From NCBI GenBank assembly GCA_023484805.1, contig JAMDAM010000021.1, positions 1-64,000 of the forward strand: 64,000 nucleotides of DNA. The letters are read 5' to 3'. Position numbers and translations under genes: made by a program. The notes beneath the pieces were generated by a model. It had not been told where the DNA came from and ran no database searches. It saw nothing but the letters and a program-made list of their open reading frames with translations. Positions 28,576-38,928 of this stretch are shown here, one piece after another (positions within the stretch are counted from its first letter, which is position 1; every line of letters starts with the position of its first letter). Source of the DNA: Thermoplasmatota archaeon. GTDB lineage: Archaea > Thermoplasmatota > Thermoplasmata > Thermoplasmatales > Thermoplasmataceae.

Positions 28576-29766
28576 ATGGGTGACATGGCAGGTGCATTTT
28601 TAATATGTTCGTCCGTTAACGTGGTGATGAAGTTTGCCACCTGGATGCTCTCGCTTAACCGGACTGTAAGGGCATTTATTTTTTCCATCCTCGCTCTCAC
28701 CGCCCCGTACTATCTCTCAGGCATGGAAATTTCCCCGGTTTATATCGCCCTTGTGATAATGGTTAGCGGAATCTCTTCAACTGCCTTTGTCTATGGGTTC
28801 TCCAGGCTGGCAATTGGAGAGAGGCGGAAACTCATGATCCTGAGCCTGCTTTTTTCAGCATCCCTGTTCCTCCTTTTCGTATACCATGGAATAGCACTTT
28901 ACATAATTGCCATAGTCCTGGGAGGAATTCCGCTTTCAGGACGTGACTTCACGCACAACCAGGCCATAGAGCAATTCTCTATCAGCGTGAACGAGAACGA
29001 AAGGAGAAGCAAGAATTTTGCGTTCTCCCTCTATAACTTCGGGTCCTATGCCTCAGCAGCCAGCGCTTCTGCTTCAATTTTCTTCTTCTATGAGTCCAAC
29101 ATACAGGCGTTCTATGAAGTCTGTTTCTTCCTTTCACTGGTGCAGTTCGTATCATACGGATTATTGTCCATCCCCATGGATACCCGGAAAGCGGAACGCA
29201 GGCAGAAGCTGAAAAACAGGGATGTCTCAATCCTTTCTGCTTTATTTTCTATAGATTCACTGGGCGGCGGGCTCGTGGTCACGTCGATGATTACGTTATG
29301 GTTCAAGCTCGTATATTCGGCGACACTCTCACAGATAGGCTTCATATTTGTCATAGTTAACATTGTAACTGCAATCTCCATTATTCTTTCATCGGTCATC
29401 TCCAACAGGATGGGGCTTGTGAGGACTATGGTATACACACACCTTATCAGCAACGTATTCCTGGTGCTGATTCCCCTGATCCATTCATTCGCCATAGGCC
29501 AGATCTTCCTCTATCTGCGCCAGACCACAAGCCAGATGGATGTGCCAGCAAGAGACAGCTTCACCAATACCCTCATACCACAGGAGCAGAGAATTCAATC
29601 CAACGCGAGGTTCGTAATGGTGAGGAATTTCTTCCAGATTCCGGGGCCTGCCATAGGCGGTGCAATACTGGAATTCTATCCTCCGCTCCTGTTCATCGTT
29701 GCCGGCGGATCGAAGATACTGTACGACCTTATGTTCTTCGGCAGATACCACAAAACCGGCTTGTAG
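28576..29766 (+). CDS. MFS-type transporter
   Basis: About 12 hydrophobic segments, MFS-like loops; true start may be an internal ATG. Confidence 0.75.
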   Translation: MGDMAGAFLICSSVNVVMKFATWMLSLNRTVRAFIFSILALTAPYYLSGMEISPVYIALVIMVSGISSTAFVYGFSRLAIGERRKLMILSLLFSASLFLLFVYHGIALYIIAIVLGGIPLSGRDFTHNQAIEQFSISVNENERRSKNFAFSLYNFGSYASAASASASIFFFYESNIQAFYEVCFFLSLVQFVSYGLLSIPMDTRKAERRQKLKNRDVSILSALFSIDSLGGGLVVTSMITLWFKLVYSATLSQIGFIFVIVNIVTAISIILSSVISNRMGLVRTMVYTHLISNVFLVLIPLIHSFAIGQIFLYLRQTTSQMDVPARDSFTNTLIPQEQRIQSNARFVMVRNFFQIPGPAIGGAILEFYPPLLFIVAGGSKILYDLMFFGRYHKTGL

Positions 29767-29873
29767 GTTAATCATGCATTTCCTGCAGCAAACCCGAATT
29801 GCCCAGATACAAAAAAGGGCCAAATAGGTGTCTGGATGAAGCTTAATAATCTGATGATGCATGATCACGGGAC

Positions 29874-30518
29874 ATGCTCGACACTTTTAACGGGATCATT
29901 GAGAAAAACCGGGATATAATGGATCGCATAGCCAGTAATGACTTTGTGACAGCCATGAACAGAGGGGTGCTGGAAAACAGGGATTTTGTCAGGTTTTTGG
30001 AGCAGGATCGCCTCTTCCTCAAGGAACATTCGGGCAGCATTGCCATACTGTCGTCGAGAATGAAGGATCCGGAATCATCACGCACCCTCCTATCCCTCTC
30101 ACAGGGCATGTTTGATGAATACATGTTCCATCACCAGCTCCTCAGCAGTCTTGGTGAAATTAATAATTCCGGGATGGAGACGCATAATGAGCCGACCATG
30201 ACAAACCTGTCATATGTGTCGTTTCTTTACAGGACCTGTAACCAGGCCGCCACAAGCAAGGCACTTTCTGCAATCCTGCCCTGCTCAATCACCTATTACG
30301 AGATCGGGAACAGGTACAGGAAAACGGCACATGCCAAGTACATGCCATGGTTCAGCTACTACGGGTCAACTGAGCAGAAGAGTTACATTGAGGACCTCAT
30401 TGCCGTGTATGACGGGCTGGATTATCACGACCTGGGAGACGAGAGAACTTTCAGGCTGGCCGCAAATTATGAGCTGAGATTCTGGGAAATGTCGCTCAGG
30501 GGAGAGAGCTGGATCTGA
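29874..30518 (+). CDS. tenA: TenA/thiaminase II-family protein
   Basis: About 214-aa helical protein with SKALSAILPCSITYYEIGNRY (TenA Cys motif) and DYHDLGDERTFRLAANYELRFWEMS. Confidence 0.82.
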   Translation: MLDTFNGIIEKNRDIMDRIASNDFVTAMNRGVLENRDFVRFLEQDRLFLKEHSGSIAILSSRMKDPESSRTLLSLSQGMFDEYMFHHQLLSSLGEINNSGMETHNEPTMTNLSYVSFLYRTCNQAATSKALSAILPCSITYYEIGNRYRKTAHAKYMPWFSYYGSTEQKSYIEDLIAVYDGLDYHDLGDERTFRLAANYELRFWEMSLRGESWI

Positions 30519-31674
30519 GGCTCCGGTCGTAACCCGCACCGGACACTATTACAATTATCCCGGCGGTTACCGCAACCGCAAAGGCATAAATGTATGCATA
30601 CGCGGGGCTTATGAAATACAGGGCACCCATCACCAGGTTGGCCAAGAACAATCCTGCGCTTCGCGACGCCGAAAGCCACCCCATGCCCTTTCCGACACTC
30701 TGCGAAACCTTGGATATTATCGTTGGCTCGAATATTTCCGTGAACCCGCTTCCGATGCCTATTATCATCACGGATGCATAATAAACCACAGTCTGCATGT
30801 GATCAAGTATGGTGATGGCGAACAGCAGCGCCCCGATTCCTGCCAGTATATAGCCGAGCAGGCCCAGGGGGAGAATTTCCAGCCTGAACCTGAACCTTGA
30901 CATGACGAATCCCGTGGCAGCGGAAACCGCCAGGAAGACAGTATAGGTGAACGCTCCGAGAGCGAAGCTTCCAGTTGCCGTAGCCACGGTCAGGATAGGA
31001 AAACCCATGCTGTAGTAGCTGAAGCCAAAGAGTGCGGAGGCAAATATGACCCCTCTGAACGCGCGACCATCCCTCACCGCCTTTGTTTCCTGGCCAGCAG
31101 CCACAGCCGGCTTCGTTTTCACGGCTGCTATGAGCAGGGTGGATATTATCAGGGGTGCCGCCGTGACCAGGAAGATTATCCTGAACTGGTATCCGAGAGA
31201 TATCATGGCGATGAACACCACCGTTGCGATGAGTCCGCCACCAACATCAAGACCGTGCAGAAGACCGTATGCCCTGGACCTGTTCTCCCTGCTGACTGAT
31301 TCGCTCATCATGGTTCTCCTTGCGGGAGACCTGAAATTCCTTGCCCACCAACCCCCTGCGAAAGTTCCGATCGCCACAGGTACTGTTGTGGCAAATCCCG
31401 TGAAGGAGAGGATGGGTATGAGCGAGTTTCCCAGAATGGCAATCCTCTTGCTTCCGAACCTTGCACTGAGCCTGCCTCCGAAAAAGGAGAAGAGGGATCC
31501 AACTCCATAGTTCAGAGCTTCTGCGAGGCCGTAAATATAAACCGGAGCGCCTAGGGCCACGACAAGGAAGAGCGGAAGTCCAACTATGACCGCCTGGTAT
31601 CCAAGGTCAGCAAAGAATGCTGAGAATGCAATCAACAGTACGCTTCCGGTCAGGGTGGACCTTGATCTTGGCAC
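30496..31674 (-). CDS. MFS transporter
   Basis: Twelve hydrophobic segments; FFGGRLSARFGSKR MFS loop motif; 23-bp convergent overlap with tenA. Confidence 0.85.
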   Translation of the reverse strand: MPRSRSTLTGSVLLIAFSAFFADLGYQAVIVGLPLFLVVALGAPVYIYGLAEALNYGVGSLFSFFGGRLSARFGSKRIAILGNSLIPILSFTGFATTVPVAIGTFAGGWWARNFRSPARRTMMSESVSRENRSRAYGLLHGLDVGGGLIATVVFIAMISLGYQFRIIFLVTAAPLIISTLLIAAVKTKPAVAAGQETKAVRDGRAFRGVIFASALFGFSYYSMGFPILTVATATGSFALGAFTYTVFLAVSAATGFVMSRFRFRLEILPLGLLGYILAGIGALLFAITILDHMQTVVYYASVMIIGIGSGFTEIFEPTIISKVSQSVGKGMGWLSASRSAGLFLANLVMGALYFISPAYAYIYAFAVAVTAGIIVIVSGAGYDRSLRSSSLP

Positions 31675-31818
31675 TGGCGAATGAAACCGGTGTCCACTAA
31701 TAATATTTGCTCTGGGATTGCAACACTCTCCCTCTCATTCCTGGCATAGAAACATCATCAGACAGGCAGGATGGAGTCGCAATCATTTGATATATATAGA
31801 ATCTGGGTATCTCTGTAT

Positions 31819-33159
31819 ATGGACCCAATCATCAGTGACATATACGCCTATTCGACTGATCTAAGAGGCTCTGGGCTGGATTCCCAGAGAACGGACGAGA
31901 TAAAGAAGAGGATAGCGGATTCCATCTTCGTGGCTTATGCTGCATCCAGATCGGAACCCGTTTCCATAGAACGGAACGCACTTCTCCCGTCCAGGGGAAA
32001 ATACAATTCCACCATATTTTTCACCAGTGATAAGGCCTCTTCAGAAATTGCCACCTTCATAAATGGTTCAATGACAAGGTATCTTGACTACAGCGATACC
32101 TACCTTTCAAAGGAGGCTCTGCATCCATCCGACAATATTCCACCGATCCTAGCCATGGCTGAGCCGTTCGAATCCCAGGGCAGCGACATCATCAAGGCGA
32201 TTGACGTTGCCTACGAGGTGGTGGGAGCCCTTTCAGATGCCGTGTCCATCAGGGACAGGGGGTGGGATCATGTTACATATATATCCATTTCTTCATCAGC
32301 TGGCCTCGGGAACCTGCTCGAAATGAATGAGGAACGCTTTGAGAACCTGATGAGCCTCGGACTGAACAACAACATAAGCATGAGGCAGACAAGGGCCGGG
32401 GAGCTGAGCATGTGGAAAGGGTGCACGGCTGCTGACGCAACGAGGAACAGTGTCTTTGCTGCCAGCCTTGCCCTAAATGGTTTCACGGGACCATCTCCTG
32501 TATTCGTGGGAGAGATGGGTTTTGTGAAGCAGGTATCGGGACCGCTCAACCTTGGGCTTGGAAAGAAGCGCGTTCTAAGAACCATGATAAAGAACTATCC
32601 CGTTGAGTATCACGCAATGAGCGCAGTTGAAGCGGCTCTGAAGATTCATGAAAAACTGAACGGCGGGATCAGGAAGATTTCAGTGGAAACCTTCGAGGTG
32701 GCAAACAAGATCATCATCAAGGATCCTGAGAAACTCAGGCCCAAGACGAAGGAGACTGCGGATCACAGCATGCCTTATCTCGTTGCCTACTCCCTGGTGT
32801 ATGGCGAGCCGACACCTGACTCATATTCCACCCATTACCTTGAGGATCCAAAGATTCTTGCAGCAATAGACAAGATGTCGTTCACAGTTACGGACAGGTT
32901 CAACCGCATGTATCCTGAATTCCTTCCTGTTAAAATTACCGTGGAAACCGACAAACAGACATTCACCGAAGAACTCGACGTCCCGAAGGGACACCACAGG
33001 AAGCCATATTCCTGGGATGACCTCATAACTAAGGGAAAGAAAGTGATGAGCGAGCGGAGCGCAATGGAGATTGCCAATATAGCGAAGCGCTTCGACAGAA
33101 GCGACATGGCGGAACTGCTGGAGGTTGTCAGGAATGTCCGTGATGAGAGACAACATTAA
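31819..33159 (+). CDS. prpD: MmgE/PrpD family, 2-methylcitrate dehydratase
   Basis: MTRYLDYSDTYLSKEALHPSDNIPPILAMAE, WKGCTAADATRN, KNYPVEYHAMSAVEAAL; start at ATG 31819 about 25 nt after TATA-like TTTGATATATATAG (track ORF begins 31771). Confidence 0.9.
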   Translation: MDPIISDIYAYSTDLRGSGLDSQRTDEIKKRIADSIFVAYAASRSEPVSIERNALLPSRGKYNSTIFFTSDKASSEIATFINGSMTRYLDYSDTYLSKEALHPSDNIPPILAMAEPFESQGSDIIKAIDVAYEVVGALSDAVSIRDRGWDHVTYISISSSAGLGNLLEMNEERFENLMSLGLNNNISMRQTRAGELSMWKGCTAADATRNSVFAASLALNGFTGPSPVFVGEMGFVKQVSGPLNLGLGKKRVLRTMIKNYPVEYHAMSAVEAALKIHEKLNGGIRKISVETFEVANKIIIKDPEKLRPKTKETADHSMPYLVAYSLVYGEPTPDSYSTHYLEDPKILAAIDKMSFTVTDRFNRMYPEFLPVKITVETDKQTFTEELDVPKGHHRKPYSWDDLITKGKKVMSERSAMEIANIAKRFDRSDMAELLEVVRNVRDERQH

Positions 33160-34036
33160 CCTCGGTCCCCGGAACCTGAGAGAACAGATGCGAAAAGGAT
33201 TCGTAGCTTCTGCGGGAGTGTTTAACGGCATATCTGCCATCATAGCACAAAGGAGCGGATTCCGGTCGACTTACCTTTCCGGGTCGGGGGTAGCCGGTGC
33301 CATGGGGTTTCCTGATCTTTCAGTCACTACTCTGACCGAGGTTGCAGATGAAGCGGCAAGGATCACCGCCGTGACAGAAGTGCCACTGATCGTGGATGTG
33401 GATACCGGGTTCGGGGAAGCAATAAATGTTACACGCACCATCAGGGAAATGGAACGTGCAGGCGTCTCTGCAGTACATATGGAGGACCAGGTGCTGCCGA
33501 AGAAGTGCGGGCAACTGAACGGAAAGCGTATCGTCGGCACGGATGAGATGATAAGCAAGATCAGGGCGGCAGTCGATGCACGGAAAAACCCTGACTTTGT
33601 CATAATAGCCAGGACAGACGCAAGGTCAGTCAACGGGCTGGATGATGCAATCGATAGGGCGAATGCATATTTTGAAGCTGGTTCAGACGTTGTTTTTACC
33701 GAAGCCCTCGAAACCAGGGAGGAGTTCAGGACATTTGCCAGAAGGGCAAAGGGGCCGCTGATGGCAAACATGACGGAATTCGGTAAGAGTCCACTTCTGT
33801 CCGTGGATGAACTGAAGGAGGCTGGATACCGTATGGTAATCTTTCCACTCACCGCATTCCGGGCGTTCCTCAAGACGGCAGCGGAAACCTATGCTGACCT
33901 TTTCAGGAATGGCACTCAGAGAGATTTTATGGACAGGATTATGACGCGGGAGGACTTTTACAGCATAATAGGATATGACAATTATGAGAGGGAGGACAGG
34001 GAACTGGCCGGCAGGACAAGGAAATCGCAGCGCTGA
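33134..34036 (+). CDS. prpB: methylisocitrate lyase / isocitrate lyase-PEP mutase family
   Basis: FRSTYLSGSGVAGAMGFPDL, PLIVDVDTGFGEAINVTRTIREMERAGVSAVHMEDQVLPKKCGQLNGK, KPD-like helix, IARTDAR. Confidence 0.93.
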   Translation: MSVMRDNINLGPRNLREQMRKGFVASAGVFNGISAIIAQRSGFRSTYLSGSGVAGAMGFPDLSVTTLTEVADEAARITAVTEVPLIVDVDTGFGEAINVTRTIREMERAGVSAVHMEDQVLPKKCGQLNGKRIVGTDEMISKIRAAVDARKNPDFVIIARTDARSVNGLDDAIDRANAYFEAGSDVVFTEALETREEFRTFARRAKGPLMANMTEFGKSPLLSVDELKEAGYRMVIFPLTAFRAFLKTAAETYADLFRNGTQRDFMDRIMTREDFYSIIGYDNYEREDRELAGRTRKSQR

Positions 34037-34149
34037 AATAAATGCCATGATTCAAGGAATGGTGGTATGGAAGGCGGTTTTGCTGCCTCTGGAATATCTG
34101 GTCAATGAGAATACGTGATCAGGAAAATTAATTACTGGAAATAACCTTG

Positions 34150-34512
34150 TCAGATCACGTTGATCTTTATCTTCTGTGCGCTCTGGTTGTATGCAGAGTA
34201 ATCATCCATCCCGAAGGGATATCCGACAATTATGTGTATTGGCCCGCTGTTCTGGAACATGTGAACATCGGCATCTGAGGGAAGCGTGACTCCCGATGGA
34301 TGGGAATGAACGCTACCGACTATCGAGAAATCAATTGGCTTGTTATAGGTCTGGAAAATTGTGTGCCTGTCACCCTGTATGGTTCCCGGAAGAATGGAAA
34401 TTTCATAGATTATATTTTTCTCTGCCCGGAGATAGGCGCCGAATTCTTTCGGCATAGAATCCTTGGACGCCTCCATTATCATGCGCAGGGTTCTCTTCCT
34501 AATTGACCACAA
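34150..34512 (-). CDS. JAMM/MPN+ (JAB) metalloprotease-like protein
   Basis: EFGAYLRAE ... GSVHSHPSGVTLPSDADVHMFQ: HxHPx(n)SxxD JAMM motif with upstream Glu. Confidence 0.88.
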   Translation of the reverse strand: MWSIRKRTLRMIMEASKDSMPKEFGAYLRAEKNIIYEISILPGTIQGDRHTIFQTYNKPIDFSIVGSVHSHPSGVTLPSDADVHMFQNSGPIHIIVGYPFGMDDYSAYNQSAQKIKINVI

Positions 34513-35317
34513 GTTTAATCAGCTTCTCCCTCAGTTTTTCGTAAAATGTGCCCTTAAGCGATACAAACCTTGCCTTGTCCTTTGATACGGAAATCTCGAC
34601 TGTATCGCCAACGCTGAGAGGTATCTGGACCTGCCCGTCAAGGATGAGAAGGCCGTCCTGCTCCTTCCCCATCTGTTTAACCGTGATGGTTTCACCGGAA
34701 GGCACAATTATTGGCCTAGTTCTGGAACCGAATGGAGCGAGATATGAAATTACCATGGCACTCAAGGCAGGCAGCAGAATCGGTCCCCCGGCACTGAATG
34801 AATAGGAGGTTGACCCCATGGGGGTCGCAACTATCACGCCGTCAGCACCGGTGCCCTCTATGAAGTTCTTCCCGATATAGACGTTGAATTTCCTCAGCTT
34901 CGCCACCTTTCCGGTATAGATTACAGCTTCGTTAGTGCATTCCACCTGCTTTACTCCATTGAGGAATACGTCAAGTTTCATGCTCTCGTTGATCTTGTAT
35001 TCACCGCGAATTATCTGGTAAATGGATCGCTCAATCTCCCCTATCTCAATCTCTGTCAGGAAGCCGAGCCCGCCCATGTTGATTCCCAGTATTGCCCCCT
35101 TTGCCATCTGGAGGGCACGCAGGGCGGTTCCGTCACCGCCTATGGTTATTATGATGTCTGCGGAGATATCACCCATCTCCTTTCCGGGCTTTCCGAGCAG
35201 TTCTGCGGTGTCCCTGTCAAATTCCACTTCCCAGTCCCCTGGAAATATCTCAATTATCCTTCTCACTATGTTTGCGCACCTGTTGCAGTCTCTTCGAATG
35301 ACAAATGCTATTTTCAA
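34499..35317 (-). CDS. nadK: NAD kinase
   Basis: IITIGGDGTALRALQ, GINMGGLGFLTEIE, NEAVIY, GTGADGVIVATPMGSTSYSFSAGGPI. Confidence 0.94.
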   Translation of the reverse strand: MKIAFVIRRDCNRCANIVRRIIEIFPGDWEVEFDRDTAELLGKPGKEMGDISADIIITIGGDGTALRALQMAKGAILGINMGGLGFLTEIEIGEIERSIYQIIRGEYKINESMKLDVFLNGVKQVECTNEAVIYTGKVAKLRKFNVYIGKNFIEGTGADGVIVATPMGSTSYSFSAGGPILLPALSAMVISYLAPFGSRTRPIIVPSGETITVKQMGKEQDGLLILDGQVQIPLSVGDTVEISVSKDKARFVSLKGTFYEKLREKLIKLVVN

Positions 35318-36084
35318 AGAACCACCTTCATAAGTTCAGCGTTTGAAAATGCCATCACGTTCTTTCTCTTCCGTACGTCAAGATCCATGTCAAACTCGCT
35401 TCCGTCTCTCTCAGTGACTGTGCCGCCTGCCTCCCTGACTATGGCAATTCCGGCAGCCACATCAATGTTTCTCAGAAGGTTGTTGCTTCCAAGATATGCC
35501 ACCATATCGATTCCACCCGAGGCCAGTGTGGCGAGTTCCAGGGATGCACAGCCAAGGGTCCTTATCTTTGTGGCATGTCGCATAAGTTTCTTGGCCAGAG
35601 GATCTGACGCATAGTCAGCGCTCAATGAAAAATACCCTCTCGACTCGCTGGAAGTCCTGATCCTTTTATTCAGCCTGAAGGCACCCCTGCCCCTGTCCGA
35701 GTAGAAGTATTCACCGTTGGAGAGATTCATTACGAATCCTTTCTCGCTATCCCCGATGGTCTTGCCCGCAACTGCGATGGATATGGAATACATGGGTATC
35801 CCCGCATGTGCGTTGAAGGTGCCGTCTATTGGATCCACCACAAGGTTCTGGCTATATTTCCTGTCAATAAATCCAGCTTCCTCGCTGACAACATTGTATG
35901 GAAGATCATTCTCGTAAACAGTTTTCAGGAATATGTCCTCGCTCGCCTTGTCAATGTATCTCGTCGGGGTCCCGTCCGCACCCATTCCCGTTATCTCCAT
36001 CTTTGATGAAGCCGATTCTATCTCCTCTATCTTTTCCATAATTTCTATTCCTGCGCCTATGAATATCTCAAAAATCCTGTCCAT
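35314..36084 (-). CDS. suhB: inositol-1-monophosphatase / archaeal FBPase (class IV) family
   Basis: VVSEEAGF, LVVDPIDGTFNAHAGIPMYSISIAV, RNIDVAAGIAIVREAGGTVT. Confidence 0.92.
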   Translation of the reverse strand: MDRIFEIFIGAGIEIMEKIEEIESASSKMEITGMGADGTPTRYIDKASEDIFLKTVYENDLPYNVVSEEAGFIDRKYSQNLVVDPIDGTFNAHAGIPMYSISIAVAGKTIGDSEKGFVMNLSNGEYFYSDRGRGAFRLNKRIRTSSESRGYFSLSADYASDPLAKKLMRHATKIRTLGCASLELATLASGGIDMVAYLGSNNLLRNIDVAAGIAIVREAGGTVTERDGSEFDMDLDVRKRKNVMAFSNAELMKVVL

Positions 36085-36164
36085 TGATGTGAACCAATCA
36101 GCGTAAAATGATATATAATAGTGTCTAAATGGAAAAAGTTATGGGACTAAACTGCACCTTAAGA

Positions 36165-36986
36165 CTAATCGGCGGCTGCCATGCTGTCAAGCAGGACGTT
36201 AAGCCTCTGTGGTATCCTCTTGAGCGCATAGTTGAGGACGTCGATTGCCTTCAATGACCCGTCAGTCTCAAACTTGAAGATGAACCTGGTGTCATCCTCC
36301 ACGATCTTCACGTTTTCCAGTTCAAAAAGCTCTGAAAGCTTGCGGCACGGAGAATCGTCAGTGAAGACTATTTCCTTGTCGTTTTCCCTAAAAACAGAAT
36401 CAGGACACGCTGCCTTGAACTCCTCCCATCTTTCGAACTCTGCTTTCTTCACGGTGAATTCCCGGTGATACTTGTAAGATACGCCGGATGTTGCCTGCCA
36501 TTTGGCGTGATCCTTTCCCCTTCCGAGGATTGCCTCTGCGCTGACTATCATGGCCTGGCTCTTGCCAAGTTTGACTATGGGTATGTCGGGGTCAGCGGGC
36601 TTGAGATCAGGGTTACCAATGGGCTGAATATCGCCGGAAGTGACGGTAGCAGGGCCGTTCCTATTTATTGAATATGTCATTGTGCACAGGGAACAACCCC
36701 TTCCGCCGCACGAGCATTCGTCCCTGAAGTTCATCGTGAGATCTGATATAAGAGGAACCAGCGATAATCTGTGTGCAACAATCTCATCAAAGAGGGGGAG
36801 CGAGGAATCGTAAACATTCCCATCTACATCCCTGATCTGCCCGTGATGGAACGTGACCTTTTCAATGGCCAGTTTGGGAATATCGTTGATCAAGGTACGC
36901 CTGAGAGAATTGGCTATGGATGGCGTTATATCTGAAATAGAGAACCTGGCAAAATTGTCTTTTAATTCAATAATCTTAAGCGGCAT
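36165..36986 (-). CDS. rpoD: DNA-directed RNA polymerase subunit D
   Basis: Rpb3/alpha-like: [48 protein letters not shown] cysteine cluster. Confidence 0.95.
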   Translation of the reverse strand: MPLKIIELKDNFARFSISDITPSIANSLRRTLINDIPKLAIEKVTFHHGQIRDVDGNVYDSSLPLFDEIVAHRLSLVPLISDLTMNFRDECSCGGRGCSLCTMTYSINRNGPATVTSGDIQPIGNPDLKPADPDIPIVKLGKSQAMIVSAEAILGRGKDHAKWQATSGVSYKYHREFTVKKAEFERWEEFKAACPDSVFRENDKEIVFTDDSPCRKLSELFELENVKIVEDDTRFIFKFETDGSLKAIDVLNYALKRIPQRLNVLLDSMAAAD

Positions 36987-36991
36987 GAAAA

Positions 36992-37375
36992 TCAGACTCT
37001 CCTGCCCCTTTTTCCTCCCTTCTTCTTTGTTCCGTCATGTGGAACCGGAGTAACTTCCTCGATTCTGAGAATTCTGAAACCTGCTCTTGAAAGCGCCCTG
37101 ATTGCGGACTGTGCACCCGGACCAGGTATCTTGGACTTGTTGCCACCAGGCGCCCTAACCTTTATGATGAGTTCAGTAACCTCTTTCTCCCTCAGCTTTT
37201 CTGCCACCAGATCAGCGGCTTTCATTGCAGCATATGGACTCGATTCGTCCCTGTCATTCTTCACGACCATTCCGCCGGTAGCCTTAGCAAGGGTCTCAGC
37301 CCCCGTAGTATCTGTCACAAGTATGATGGTATTGTTCTGGGATGCGAATATATGGGCCACTCCTGTTTTATTCAT
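36992..37375 (-). CDS. rps11: 30S ribosomal protein S11
   Basis: [24 protein letters not shown]...[25 protein letters not shown]. Confidence 0.97.
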   Translation of the reverse strand: MNKTGVAHIFASQNNTIILVTDTTGAETLAKATGGMVVKNDRDESSPYAAMKAADLVAEKLREKEVTELIIKVRAPGGNKSKIPGPGAQSAIRALSRAGFRILRIEEVTPVPHDGTKKKGGKRGRRV

Positions 37376-37983
37376 TGTTTTTCACTTTCCTCTTCAGCCG
37401 GCTCTGCTTCTTCAGCCGGAGCTTCCTTCTCAGGTTGATCCTCATGGGTTTCGGTTCCAAGTATGCTCTGCCTTATGGGATGAAGATCGTCAAGAAGTGG
37501 TGAACCAACAGAGTAACCAATGGATTCTTCCTCGGAGCCCTCAACAAGTATTCCGGGTATGGTGACACGCCTACCGTTAAGGAATATGTGACCATGGGTG
37601 ATAAGCTGCCTGGCCTGTTTCGGACTTCTGGCCAGGTTCTTCTTGACCACGAGTGTCTGGAACCTTCTCTCAAGTATGCTTTCAACATTAAGTGAGAGAA
37701 CGTCATCAAGAGATGCGTTGTTCCCGAGAATGCTGTACCTGTTAAGTCTCCGTATCATAAGCTGGAACTGCTTCATGGCCATCTCGTCGCTATATCTTAT
37801 CTTGGCCTGCAGATACCTTGCCTGAGCCCTGAATGACTCCAGAACTGACTGGGTCCTCCACAGTTCCCTCTTATTCTTGAGACCGTACTTCTTTACTACT
37901 TCCTTTTCCTCGTCTATCCTTGTTTTTTCCCACGGATGTCTTGGAGCGGAATATTTCTTATGCGGAAATTTAGGATCACCCAT
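37372..37983 (-). CDS. rps4: 30S ribosomal protein S4 with acidic C-terminal tail
   Basis: S4 domain [27 protein letters not shown]; operon context. Confidence 0.96.
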   Translation of the reverse strand: MGDPKFPHKKYSAPRHPWEKTRIDEEKEVVKKYGLKNKRELWRTQSVLESFRAQARYLQAKIRYSDEMAMKQFQLMIRRLNRYSILGNNASLDDVLSLNVESILERRFQTLVVKKNLARSPKQARQLITHGHIFLNGRRVTIPGILVEGSEEESIGYSVGSPLLDDLHPIRQSILGTETHEDQPEKEAPAEEAEPAEEESEKQ

Positions 37984-37994
37984 TCATATTCACC

Positions 37995-38477
37995 TTACTG
38001 TTGTGGACCTTCCTTGCTCTTTACGACCCCAATGGCCAGTCCCCTTCTTCCATTGGATCTTGTTCTCTGCCCTCTTACCTTGTGCCCCTTCTCGTGCCTT
38101 ACACCCTTGTAAGAACGCATTTTCTTCATTGCGTTTATATCGTCCTGTATTTGTATCTCAAGATCGTTTGATACCAGATTGAGATTCTTTCCGGAAACAA
38201 TCTCGCGCCTGTGGTTAAGCGCCCACTCGGGAATGTCGTCATACTCCTTCTCCTCAACATATTCCCTTAATTTTTCTATCTGATCTTCGGAAAGATCGCC
38301 GATACGCTTATCCTTCGGAAGATCCAGTGCATTGACTATGATGCTAGCCAGTCTGTGGCCGATTCCCTTCAGGTCTGAGAGAGCAAGGTATACAGGTCTC
38401 TCGCCGTCAAGGTCACGGTTGGCTATCCTTACTATGTACAGGAAACTTTCCTGGTTTGTTTTTTCAGTATCACTCAT
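37995..38477 (-). CDS. rps13: 30S ribosomal protein S13
   Basis: RIANRDLDGERPVYLALSDLKGIGHRLAS...SYKGVRHEKGHKVRGQRTRSNGRRG. Confidence 0.96.
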   Translation of the reverse strand: MSDTEKTNQESFLYIVRIANRDLDGERPVYLALSDLKGIGHRLASIIVNALDLPKDKRIGDLSEDQIEKLREYVEEKEYDDIPEWALNHRREIVSGKNLNLVSNDLEIQIQDDINAMKKMRSYKGVRHEKGHKVRGQRTRSNGRRGLAIGVVKSKEGPQQ

Positions 38478-38517
38478 TTAATCAGCCTTCACTTTCTAAA
38501 TTCCATTTCAATTGCCT

Positions 38518-38579
38518 TGCACACAAACCTGGCTCAAGTCAAGCCAGAAGAATTGTCTGTTCAGCATTCGGTGTGTACA
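38518..38579 (-). promoter_or_regulatory. putative structured 5' leader of rps13-rps4-rps11-rpoD
   Basis: Outer arms TGTACACA (38579-38572) / TGTGTGCA (38525-38518) pair over 8 bp (one G-U), enclosing hairpin CTGGCT-N7-AGCCAG (38547-38529). Confidence 0.45.
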
Positions 38580-38628
38580 GCTGATTTAAATAATATTATT
38601 AAACATTTCTAAGAGGAGTTGCGGTTTT

Positions 38629-38928
38629 TCATTCCAGCAGTGTGAAGAGGCGATGGTCATCTCCCCCGTCGAATATGCCCAGCCTTATTCCACTGTCTAT
38701 CCAGCCGTATGAATAATTCAGTGCAGCAAAGGCATTGATATAATCTCCCCGGTCATAGAAATGCTTTGCGTCCGAGTAATAGCTGGTTATCATCTCCATA
38801 AAATTTGCGGCGATGCGCCCTGCGAAAGAATTGCCGGGAGAGGCAGTACGCAGCTTGGATATGGCATCCTCCTCTATACCGATATACTTCTCAACTCGCG
38901 ACTTAAGTTCTTCTGAATCTGCGGTCAT
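38629..38928 (-). CDS. DUF357-family helical protein
   Basis: Short archaeal helical protein; SYYSDAKHFYDRGDYINAFAALNYSYGWIDSGIRLGIF resembles DUF357. Confidence 0.75.
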   Translation of the reverse strand: MTADSEELKSRVEKYIGIEEDAISKLRTASPGNSFAGRIAANFMEMITSYYSDAKHFYDRGDYINAFAALNYSYGWIDSGIRLGIFDGGDDHRLFTLLE

